A stretch of 64,000 nucleotides of DNA, from the NCBI GenBank assembly GCA_002786025.1, contig NHNW01000049.1, positions 124,001 to 188,000 on the forward strand, given 5' to 3'. The translations under genes and the position numbers were made by a program. Positions 23,301 through 35,300 of this stretch are shown piece after piece; positions within the stretch are counted from its first letter, which is position 1; each line of letters begins with the position of its first letter. Source of the stretch: Zasmidium citrigriseum (lineage: Eukaryota > Ascomycota > Dothideomycetes > Mycosphaerellales > Mycosphaerellaceae). The notes below the pieces were generated by a model, which was given only the letters and a program-made list of their open reading frames with translations, did no database searches and had not been told where the DNA came from.

Positions 23301-26300
23301 CCCGACAAGACCAACGCTGCATTCATTGAGGATCCTTCTTGGCTCCTCAAGGCTGGCTGTAGAGGCTTAGTATATCGGACAGGGGACTTGGTCTGTTTGC
23401 AACCGGACGGAAGTCTTCGCTTCGTCGGCCGCCGAGATGCTCAAGTGAAGATTAGGGGGCAAAGACTCGAACTTGGCGAGGTCGAGCATCACGTCCATCG
23501 CTGCTTGAACACGACTTCAGAAGAAGTCCAGGTGGCTGCTGAAGTGGTGGACCGAGGAGGCTCCCAAACGCTTATAGCATTCATTGGCATGCCGCGAAAC
23601 CAATCAGCCGTAACCCTTCAAGATTTGCAGCGGCTGGGAAACGACTTGACCAGTGGCATTGAGGAACGTCTGGCAAAGGATGTTCCGCTATACATGGTTC
23701 CGGCTGACTTCATTTCCCTCACTGACATTCCGATGACAGCTACTGGAAAAACCGACAGGCGACGTTTGCGCGAGATCGCTGCCGAGACTAAGAGTAGCGC
23801 CGCTGCTTTGCCAGAGTCCGAGTCAAAGCAAAGGCCAACCACCGAGGCTGCGAAGGCGATCGCAGAGATCTGGTCTCAGGTCTTGAACTTGTCCGTTGAC
23901 TCAATCTCTGCAGATGATCTCTTCATCCGCCTAGGAGGAGATTCGATCTCGGCCATGCAAGTAGTCTCTAGGGCCAGGCAACGAGGAATGACCTTGACAG
24001 TCACAGACGTGCTGCAGGGCCAGACAGTCGCAAAGGTGGCTGCCAGGTGCAAGATGGCCACGAGAAAAGTGCAGGTAAGTGAAAGAGTGAATGAAGACAG
24101 TGCTGACATCTTTCCTTTGTCACCGATACAGCGTCTCTTCTTCGAGACAAACCCAGAAGGTCCGAATCAGTTCAACCAGAGCTTCCTGCTCAAACTCAAC
24201 CGGCCTATTCTGGGTAGCACGCTTGCTCGAGCATTGGATGTTCTGGTCGCACGACATCCGATGCTTCGAGCCCGCTTTCGTCGGGACGACCAAGGAGACT
24301 GGCAGCAGTATGTTGAAGCACTTGGCTACAGTATGTCGCTCTACGCTTTTGAGGAACACGCTACGACCGAAGCCAATGCCGTACGTTCTGTCTGTCAAAA
24401 TCGCCAGGAGACGCTCGACATTCAGAAGGGGCCTGTCTTTGCTGTGGACCTATTCAACATCGCCCATGAGCCACAGGCTGTGCTATTCACTGCCCACCAT
24501 CTGGTCATTGATCTCTACTCTTGGCGTATCATCTTCCACGACCTAGAAGAGTTGATTGTGAAGGGGTCACTCGGCCAGCCCAAACCCGTGTCTTTTGCTA
24601 CTTGGGTGAGAGCGCAGATCCAGGAGGCACAGGTCCGTCAGCTAGAAAACGATCTGCCAAGTGCTCCGGAGTCATCGGTGACCCAGTTCTGGAAGATCCA
24701 TCCAGCGGATAACACACGGGGTACATCCGAAACATTCAATTACCGCCTCAGTCCTGACGCTACTGCACTCTTGACGCAAAGCTCTTCTAATGCCATTTGG
24801 ACCGAGACAATGGATGTCGTTTTGGGTATTCTGGTGCATTCTTTTCAGCAGATCTTTCCGGACCACCGCGAGCCTTCGATCTTCCTTGAAGGCCATGGTA
24901 GGGAGCCGCTCGAAGAGAACGACCTCGACATCTCGGAGACTGTTGGATGGTTTACCACAATATACCCAATCCAGGTCGTCGCCAGCGCTGAAAGTGATGT
25001 GCAGCACACTATACGAGACGTCAAAGATGCTCGCAAAAACATCCCAGGCAAGGGCCGTCCCTACTTTGCATCGCGCTTTCGCAGCTCTGAGATCAAGGAG
25101 CGCTCCAAGAACCACAGCCGGGCTGAGATTCTGTTCAATTTTGCTGGATCGTTCCAACAACTCGAAAGCCAAGATAGCCTCTTCTGCCAAGAAGACCGCT
25201 CCAAAATGTTCAGCGAAAGTCTCCACGTTGATCCAAGCGCGCGTCGGTTCGCCTTGATGGAGGTAAACTGCTGGATCGATAAAGGCGAGTTCGAGATTTC
25301 CTTCACCTTGAATAAGTCTCTCAAGCATCAAGATCGCCTCCACCAGTGGATGCAGTCGTCTGTGAGATCTCTACAACACGACATCTCACCCCTCTGTAAG
25401 AGCGATGGCCTCTTTTCCTTGGCCGACTTTCCTCTGCTCTCAATTTCGTATGCTGGGCTCGATCGACTATCTCAGTCCTTGGCTGATGCTGGCATCCGGC
25501 CGAAGGACGTCGCGGACATCTATCCTTCATCCGCGCTGCAGGAGGGGATCCTTCTGAGCATCGAGAAGAAAGCTGCAAGTTACACCAATCGACTGATCTG
25601 GCGATGTACACCGAGCTGCCCAGTCGAAAGAATCGACGTTCAGCAGCTACGCAACGCATGGCGAGAGACGGTCCGAAGACATACGATACTGTCTACTATC
25701 TTTACGGCCCACCCCGAAAGTGGCCGTTTCCTGCAAGTCGTTTTGCGTGACGTACAGTCCAACACTCAGGTTTTGGAAGCTGGTGAAGAAGCCCCTGAAC
25801 AGCTATTGAAGAGACTGGACCTTGAGGAGCCCTCTGCACACCGAACACAGCATACCCTTGTTGTTTGCACGAACCTCAATGGAAATGTTGCTTGCAGGCT
25901 GGATGTCAGCCATGCACTCATCGACGCTTTTTCGATCTCAGTCTTGAAAGACGATCTCATTGCAGCCTACAACCACCACTCCCAGCCGCCAGCGGTGCCA
26001 TTCTCCGGCTTCATTGCTCATCTCCAACACAAAAGCCAGGACGAACGACTGATATACTGGAAGGACCGTCTAGTAGACACGCCTGTCTGCGAACTCCCAA
26101 GGACTGCTACTAGCATTCCGTCTCTCTCCCACCTGCACGGCTCTCTTACAGTTGACTTCACTCGGACGGCAGAAATCCACGCCTTCTGCATGGATAGACA
26201 GATCACAAGATCTGCATTTGCTCAAGTTGCTTGGGCATTTGTGTTATCTCACTTCACTAGCATGGACCGGGTCTGCTTCGGGAATCTGGCCTCTGGCAGA

Positions 26301-29300
26301 GATACCCCCATCGATGGCATTGATACATTGGTGGGCCCGCTCATCAGTATGCTCGTCGCTGATATTGATCTGTCCTTTCCATTGCCGGAAGTCCTCCGCA
26401 GAGCACATAAACAATCGATAGAAGCTCTGACAAATCAGCACTGCTCGCTGGCGGAAGTACTGCATGGGGTTCGGCCTGGGACAACAAGGCTATTCAACAC
26501 TTGCATCACGGTGCGCATGGATGAAGAGAATTACCACGCTTCCAAGTCAGGAATTGTCCTGGAGACTGTTGAATGGCAGGATCCTCAAGAGTACGACCTC
26601 GTTCTCGGCGTCGGACTTAATGGCTCCGCCACAAGCTTCTCGGTGTCATATCGAAAAGACGCTTTGAATGATGAGAGCGCCAGCTTGCTGTTACGGAAGC
26701 TCGAAGCAGCGATTGAGCTTTTGCTTGACTCCGATCTGGTGTCTGAAAAGCCTGCTCAACACTTAGCTGATGCTGGACTCATCAGTCAGAGTGAGCTGAC
26801 GCAGATCTGGTCTCGCAACAAGAATCTGCCGGAGCCAGTCATGGATGCCTCAGTACACAGCCTAATTCAACAGACCGCGATCAACCATTCGAGCAAAGTA
26901 GCCGTCGAGGCTCACGATGGTCGACTGACCTATGGCGAACTTGACACTCTCTCCAGTCGATTGGCTTCTAGAATGGCTCAAGGCCATGGACTCCAAGGAA
27001 TGGTTGTTCCACTCTTGTTCGAGAAGTCCATGTGGGTTCCGGTAGCATTGCTGGCCATCTGGAAGACAGGAGCTGCCACTCTTGCATTGGATCCCCGCAT
27101 TCCGTTGGACAGGTTGAGATCAATGGTGGATCAGGTGAATGCTCCCTTCATTCTCTGCTCGCCAAGCAACCGTGGGATGGCGGATGACCTGATGCCTGAT
27201 GCCACCATTCTGGAACTTGACGCAGCCTTCGCTGAGCAGCTGCCGAACAAACGGTCGCACCTCCCGAGGACAAATCCTTCCAATCTGCTCTACGTTGTGT
27301 TTACGTCGGGATCAACGGGCACACCTAAGGGAGCAATGGTAACTCATTCCAACTTCTGCTCGGCCATCAAATATCAACAGGAATCTTTACGTTTCAAATC
27401 AAGCTCGCGGGTAAGAGGAGCGCATTCAATTGATGAAGAATTTACTAATCCACGTTACAGGTCTATCACTGGGTATCTTGCGCGTTCGACGTATTCTACT
27501 CCGACATCATCCATACATTGAGGGCGGGCGGTAAGTAAGTATATTCCCTTTGAGGCTTAAACTGATGATGGGTACAGGCACACTTTGCATACCAAGCGAG
27601 GACCAGCGGTTGAATGACATCGCTGGATCAATGCGAGCGTTCAGGGTCAACTATGCACATTTGACACCAACAGTGTCAAGATTACTCAAGCCAGATGACG
27701 TCCCTGAAATGGAGACACTCCAGTTCAGCGGCGAGCCTCTCACAAGCGAAGACGTGACTCGATGGAAGTCGAAGGGCTTCCTGCTCAATACGTATGGTCC
27801 TGCTGAGGCGACTGTCACAAGCACGATCGCTAGCGTCGAGGGCTTTTCAACGCAAGACCAGCCGCACATTGGAAAGCCTTACGGAGGCCTTGCATGGGTC
27901 GTTCACCAAGCCTTTCCCAATCGTTTGATGAGCGTCGGTGAGGTAGGCGAACTTCTTCTCGAGGGCCCTCTCGTTGGCGCTGGCTACTATGGCGACGAGA
28001 CCAAATCCTCTACCGCATTTGTTGAAGATCCAGAATGGCTAGTCCGAGGAGCTCCTGGATACGAAGGTCGGCAAGGAAGACTCTACCACACTGGAGACTT
28101 GGTGTCACAGCAGCCGGATGGAACACTTCAATACGTGGGACGCAAGGATCAACAAATTAAAATACACTCACAACGTGTTGAACTGGGAGACATCGAGCAT
28201 CATGTCCAAGAATATCTTCAATCGGCGTCGGATAGGAATATCAGAGTCGTCGTGGATGCTGTGACTCTGTCAAAGGGGTCTGAACCTATCTTGGTTGTCT
28301 TCTTACACATTGAGCAGAGTGAAGAAAACCTGGACGATCACGTTCTCGAAATCACTCGAAATCTGTCTGCCAGGCTTGCCTATGTCTTACCTCCATACTC
28401 GATTCCCGCTCACTACATAGGGTTGAGAGATCTGCCTCAGACAAGCACCGGAAAGCTCGACCGCCGAAGACTCCGCGAGATCGTTACTTCATTCCTGGAA
28501 AAGCGCAGTAATTTGCGTTCTACGAGTCTGCCTACTCGAGGGACGCAGTCCGAAGAACAGATGCGACAGCTATGGGCCAAAGTACTGCCAGCCCTTGATT
28601 CCAGCCAAATTTGTCTTGAGGACAGCTTCCTTAGCATTGGCGGAGACTCGTTGGGGGCTATGAAGCTTGTTGGTGCTGCACGAGAAGCTGGGTTGAAGCT
28701 ATCAGTGGCCGAGATCTTCAAGTACCCAAGATTAAGCGATATGGCGAGGGCCGTCTGTCCAGCGGAGGACGAAGATGCCACGATTGTTCCGTTCTCCTTG
28801 CTCGACCACAACATACATGGTCATACCAACGGAGACGGCGGCCCACACATTCAACAACTGGTCGCGAGAACCTGTGGACTAGACGATGCTTCTCAGGTAG
28901 AAGATGTCTTCCCTTGCACCCCGCTACAACAGGGCCTTCTGGCTTTGACTACGAAACGACCAGGTGATTACGTTGCAAGCATGGTTTTCGACCTACGAGC
29001 CGAAGTGGACATCAGACAATTACAGCAGGCGTGGGAGAAGACCATGCTGCACGTACCGATTCTCAGGACCTCTATCCTCAGTATACCAGATCATGGAATG
29101 GTGCAAGCAGTATTGAGCACTCCACCACACTGGGCCTATCATGAAAGCCTTGAAGCATACCTGAACGACGAGCAACAGGCTCAAATGGGATTTGGAGGTC
29201 TGCTGTGTCGTGTTGCTCTTATTCAAGGCAATGGCAAGGCGCACAAGTTCGTGCTGACCATCCACCACTCGGTCTACGACGGCTGGTGTATTCCGATGAT

Positions 29301-32300
29301 CATAAATACGTTGGAGCGAGCGTACAATAGCCGACCTCTGCCGGCAGTCCGGCCATTCCAGGCATTCGTAAAGCACCTGCAGTCGATGGTCCGGCAGACG
29401 ACTGACGAATACTGGAAGACACAGTTCACTGACCTCGAGGCGGGTGCCTTCCCTTGCTTACCTTCGCCGGGGTATACTCCACGATCCGATGAAAGGGTGC
29501 ACGCGACCTTTGAGCACTGGATGCCTCCTCCTGGATTCACGGCTTCGAATACCATCCGGACAGCCCTTGCAGTGCTGATCTCTCATCACACGAATACTTC
29601 AGAGGCATTGTATGGCGTCGTCACTTCCGGAAGACAGGCAGACATTCCAGGGATCGATCGAATCGCTGGCCCAACAATCTCAACAATACCTGTCCGAGCT
29701 TCAGTTGTAGACAACGAGACTGTTCATGACATGCTTCGCAGTATTCAAGACCAGGCTACTGGGATGACTCCATTTGAGCACGCCGGACTTCAGAGTATCC
29801 GCAAAGTTAGCGAGACTGCTGCACGAGGCTGTGACTTTCAAACATTGCTCGTGGTTCAGCCCAAAGACGAGACACCATCATTCAGTTCCATCTTCGAGCA
29901 CGACAGTAAAACCATGCTGCTCGGTGAGGCTGACACTTTCTCGACTTACGCCATCCTGCTGCATTGTGAGCCGACACCGAAGGGAACATTGGACATCCAA
30001 GTCAGTTTCGACTCCCATGTTGTGTCGAGGTCCTACATCCAACGCCTGGTGAGGCAACTCGAAACTATCTTGCGACAGATCAGTTCGTCAAAGCCGAGCA
30101 CAAGATTAGAAGACATACAAGTTGCGAGTGAGCAAGACCTGCACGACATACGCAGCTGGATCGAGAAAGTACCACCGCCAGTCACTGAACATGCCGTACA
30201 CGAGCTGTTTCAACGAACAGCCAAACGCTTCCCAGATGCACCGGCCCTCTGTGCGCACGATGGCAGCCTCAGCTATCGGGAGTTGGATGAGCTGTCTACG
30301 GATCTTGCTCATTACCTTGGCAGCCTCGGCGTGGGTCCAGAGGTCATCGTTCCGATACTCTTTGAAAAGAGCGTTCACGTCCCTGTGGCAGCCTTGGGTG
30401 TCATGAAGGCTGGCGGCGCCTCTGTGTTGCTCGATTCCAGCCTTCCTCTGGAACGCTTGAGGTCGATTCTTCGCCAGGTGCAGCCTCTCAAAGTCATGCT
30501 CACGTCACTTTCGCAGCAAAAGATCGCCAAGACGTTGAATCACTCCACGGTTCTGGTTGTCAACCGGCAGAGTCTGCGAAAGCTACGAGACGAAGTCCAC
30601 CGCCAGCAGAGGCTACCTCAAGTCGACCCGAATAATCTACTATACCTCGTTTTCACCAGCGGCAGCACCGGGGTGAGTAAAGAGTTTTTTGATCATGAGA
30701 CTCGCCTAATTTCTTTCACAGGTACCCAAGGGTGCGATGATAACACATGCAAACTTTGCATCTGCGATTCACTACCAGCAAAATACTCTTGGATTCCATC
30801 ATGGATCGAGAGTCTATGACTTCGTGGCATACTCGTTTGATGTCGCCTGGAGCAATCTTCTTCACACACTAACCGCTGGTGGTAGGTATCTCTTATGGTC
30901 TTGTCATTGACATTGCTGAGTTCATCGAACAGGCTGCCTATGCGTTCCTAGCGATGAAGATCGCATGTCGGATATTGTTGGCTCGATGCATCGACTTGAT
31001 GTCAACTACGCTCATCTCACACCAACTGTTGCTAGACTCATCGACCCAGAAGGTCTCAAGGGTCTTCAGGTCCTTCAGTTCAGCGGAGAGCGACTTACGG
31101 GGAGTGATGTCGCTCGATGGAATGTGCCACTGATCATCAACACATATGGGTATGTACCGGCCATTATGAGTAAACTCGACTGCTAACTTTACTAGGCCGG
31201 CGGAAGCAAGCGTCACAAGCACCGTGGCTGTTGTAAGAGCATCGTATAGTCCGAAGAGCTCTTCGGTTACCAATGGATTTGCGGCAGTCAATGGCCATTC
31301 AAACGGCGTCAACCATTCCGAGATGACCCAAGACAAGAGCCCAAGCATCGGGCATCCAGTAGGCGGTGTTGCGTGGGTTGTCCAACCGGACAATCCTCGA
31401 CAGTTGGCTGCTGTCGGTGCTATTGGAGAGCTGTGGATTGAAGGTCCGCTAGTAGGAAGGGGCTATTTCGAAGATGAGACGAAGACTGATGAATCTTTTG
31501 TGGACAACTTACCTTGGCTCGAGGAGACGGCCTTTCCCAATCATAGCCGACAAAGGGCTTACCGAACAGGCGACCTTGTCCGCTACGAAGCTGATGGCAG
31601 CCTTGCGTTCCTCGGCCGCAAGGAAACAGATCAAATAAAGGTCCGCGGACAGAGGATACAATTAGCTGATGTTGAAGCCAACATTCGAAGGTGCTTGCCT
31701 GGCGACAGCGAGCTAAAGATTGCTGTGGAGGCGGTCGCTCTCAAGGATCAGACTGATGCGGTCTTGCTGTGCTTTCTCGGAACTGGTGAACATGGTCAGA
31801 CTGCGCTTACTGGCAGCATTGCACAAACGGTCTCTGTGGTCGACGAGAAACTAAGGCAGTTGCTTCCAGCATACATGTGTCCATCAGGCTGGATTCCGTT
31901 GCCAGCTATCCCAATGACTGGAACCGGCAAGACTGACCATCGCACGCTGCAGGCTCTAGGATCCTCATTCGCTCTTCAAGAGATCCAGAAGCATTATCAA
32001 GTACATGCGAAACAACGGCAGCCGGCCACGGAAGAGGAACACACGCTTCAACATCTGTTTGCCAAGACACTCGGAATGGACCCGGAGTCTATTGGCGCGG
32101 ACGATAACTTCCTTCAAATTGGCGGAGATAGCATCGCAGCTATGCGACTTGTGGCCTTCGCACGCGAGCAGTACGAGTTTACCGTGAGCGTCGCCGACAT
32201 CTTCAAGAGCCCGGTTCTGAGTGACTTGGCGAAGACGCTGAAAATCTCAAGTACTCCCGACGAAGATGTGAAACCATTCTCCATGGTCTTTGCAGGATCT

Positions 32301-35300
32301 GGACTCACCAATAAAGAGATGCCATCGCTCGAGGAGCTTCGATCTCAGGCAGCCGCAATGTGTGAAGTCGAGTTCGATCACATCGAAGACATCTACCCAA
32401 CGACTGCACTTCAGGCCGCACTCCTTGCTATGACAGCCAAGACTTCCCACCAAGACTACACAAGAAGAAGAGTACTTCAACTTGACAAAGACATCGACCT
32501 TGATCGTTTTCGTCAGGCTTGGGACACTGTCGTCGAGAAGACTCCTATCCTGAGAACACGCCTCGTCGACTTACCCATTCTTGGTGTCCAGCAAGTCGTA
32601 GTTCGACACTCTCTTGATTGGCGCACAGCGGAGAATCTGCACGAATACCTCGAACAAGCTGACAGTCTTTCAATGGGCCTGGGACGACCTTTATGCCGTC
32701 TGGCCATCGTCGATTGCAGAGAACGTGGTTCTGTCAATGGGATTCAGCCTTGCTTTGTACTGACAATGCATCACAGTCTGTACGATGCTTGGACAATGTC
32801 TCTGATCGACAACCTGGTGGAGAAGACCTATCGTGGGGACCGACTTGCGCAGCTTCTCCCTTTCGAGAACTTTGTCCGGGCCGTAGTATCTGTCAACCGC
32901 GAGCGAGAGAACGAATACTGGGAAGATCAGCTGCGAGACGTCCAAGCTACTCGCTATCCAGCGCTCCCTAGTCCATCATACCATCCCCGGGCTGACCGAA
33001 ATCTTGAGCACCAGATCACAAACCTCAAATGGCCTCAAATTAGTGTTACGCCCTCCACGATCATCAGAGCCGCATGGGCGATCTTACTAGCAAGGGCAAC
33101 AAGCTCCCACGATGTGGTCTTCGGCGTTGTATCATCGGGCCGGCAGGCAAATGTGCCAGGGATTCAGGACATCGCCGGACCTACCATCGCTACTGTTCCA
33201 GTCAGAGCCATCGTCGACTTTGAGAACGCCACCGTTGCTCAACTTCTTCGGAGGATGCAAGATCAGTCCACGACGTCTATTGAGTTTGAGCATGTCGGAC
33301 TTCACAATATACGAAGGCTTAGCGAGGACGCCAGAAGAGCGTGCGGTTTCCAATCACTCCTTGTGGTCCAAGGGCAAGAGGAGGGATCCAAAGGCAATAG
33401 TCTATATGTCTCGCAAGATGAAGCCAACGATCTGGACGAGAGCCTTGGCACCTTCAGCACGTATGCCGTCATGTTGGAGGTCACGCTGGGCGATGACGCT
33501 GTGGGTGTCAATCTGATGTACGACTCAAATGTCATTCCGAGCACTCTGGCCAAGAGGCTGACTTCGCAATTTGACCTGGTACTCCGCCAAGTTTGTGAAC
33601 AGAGTGAGGCGAAGCTTTCATCGATCCAAAGTGTTGGCCGCGAAGACATTGAGAGGATTTGGACCTGGAATTCCGTCGTTCCGGAAAGCATTGAGAGGTG
33701 TATACCTGAGCTCTTCTCCGAAGCCGCCCTGAGCCAACCGAAGGAGATAGCAGTGGATGCCTGGGACGGATCGCTGACGTACGAAGAACTCGATGAGGTG
33801 TCGACCCATATCGCCTTCACAATCGCGGACACGGCGAATAAGCAAACTTCAGGAGCTGTCATTCCGCTGCTGTTCGAGAAGTCTAAGTACATGCCAGTCG
33901 CGCAGCTAGCTGTTGCCAAAGCTGGACACGGTTCTGTTGTGCTGGACACACGGCTCCCACTCGAACGACTGGCATGGATCGTTGAGAAAGTCAAGGCTCC
34001 TATGATCATCGCATCGAGGTCTCAATCCAAGTTTGCCGACCGCCTCCTGCCTGAGAAGGTCTTCATCCTGGACGAAAACGTCGGAGCGACTTCATCAGAT
34101 CGTCGGCAACGAGGATTGCTTCCAAAACTCAGCCCTTCCACAACTCTATATGTTGTCTTCACTTCTGGTTCCACGGGACAACCAAAGGGCTTCACGATCT
34201 CCCATCGAAACCTTGCCAGCGCACTGCATCACCAGCGGAGCCGTTTGCCTTTTGCAGAAAGCAATAGTAGAGTCTATCAAGGAATATCGTACAGCTTCGA
34301 TGTCTTCTGGTACGAAACGATGCAAGCACTGACATCAGGGTCATGCCTCTGCATCCCCAGAGAGGAGGACTGGCTGTCGAACATGGAGAAGAGCATGAGA
34401 GACTTCAAGATCGACAGTGCCATGCTTACGCCAAGTGTGGCGAGACTCTTGCAGCCTGAGAATCTGCCCGATCTGAGGATGTTAACCCTCGCTGGTGAGG
34501 CTATGGAAACTAGCGATGTGGTCCAGTGGCAACAAATTGAGAGCTTACGCAATGCATATGGACCTGCTGGTAAGTCGAAACTTGATCGCGGGCTTACAAA
34601 AGCTAACATATGTCTAGAATGCTCTGTGTTCGCTACCGTCAATCAAGTCGATACTAAGCGCCCCGGAAAGCCTCACATTGGCACTGCAGCAGGCACCGTC
34701 GCTTGGGTTGTCAGACAAGATGATCCGAACCATCTCGCTTCCATTGGCGAGATTGGAGAACTATATCTAGAAGGACCTCTTGTGGCGGAACACGGCTACC
34801 TGTCAGATCCAGAGAAGACATCCGCAGCGTTCGTTGAGGATCCGACTTGGCTCCTGCGTGGAAGTCCGCATATTCCAGGTCGGCGTGGCAGGCTTTACCG
34901 TACCGGAGATCTCGTGAGATATGTGGACGACGATTCTGGCAATATCGAGTTCCTCGGCCGAGCTGACGACCAGATAAAGGTCAATGGCCAAAGAGTCGAG
35001 CTTGGAGAGGTGGAGCATGCCGTTCAGCGATGTGTGCCAGACGGCATTGACTTGAGATTGGCAGTGGAATACGTCAAGCCAAAGGACTTGGACAACGCTC
35101 AATTGATCGTCTTTGTCGCCTCAGGTGGCCGTGACATTCTGGAGGAACTCGCCGCAACAGTCAACGAACGGGTCAGGTCGATAATACCCTCCCACATGAT
35201 ACCGTCGTTCTTGATCAAGATCACAAGTATGCCCGCTACAGCGACGGGCAAGGTGGACCGCCGGCGGCTGAGAGACATCGGGAATAGCACGAGCAAAGCG

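Noticed and set aside
31233..31287. GTAAGA...CAG as an eighth NRPS intron
   Set aside because: It is 55 bp, so removing it shifts the frame, while reading through keeps the A6 domain intact.
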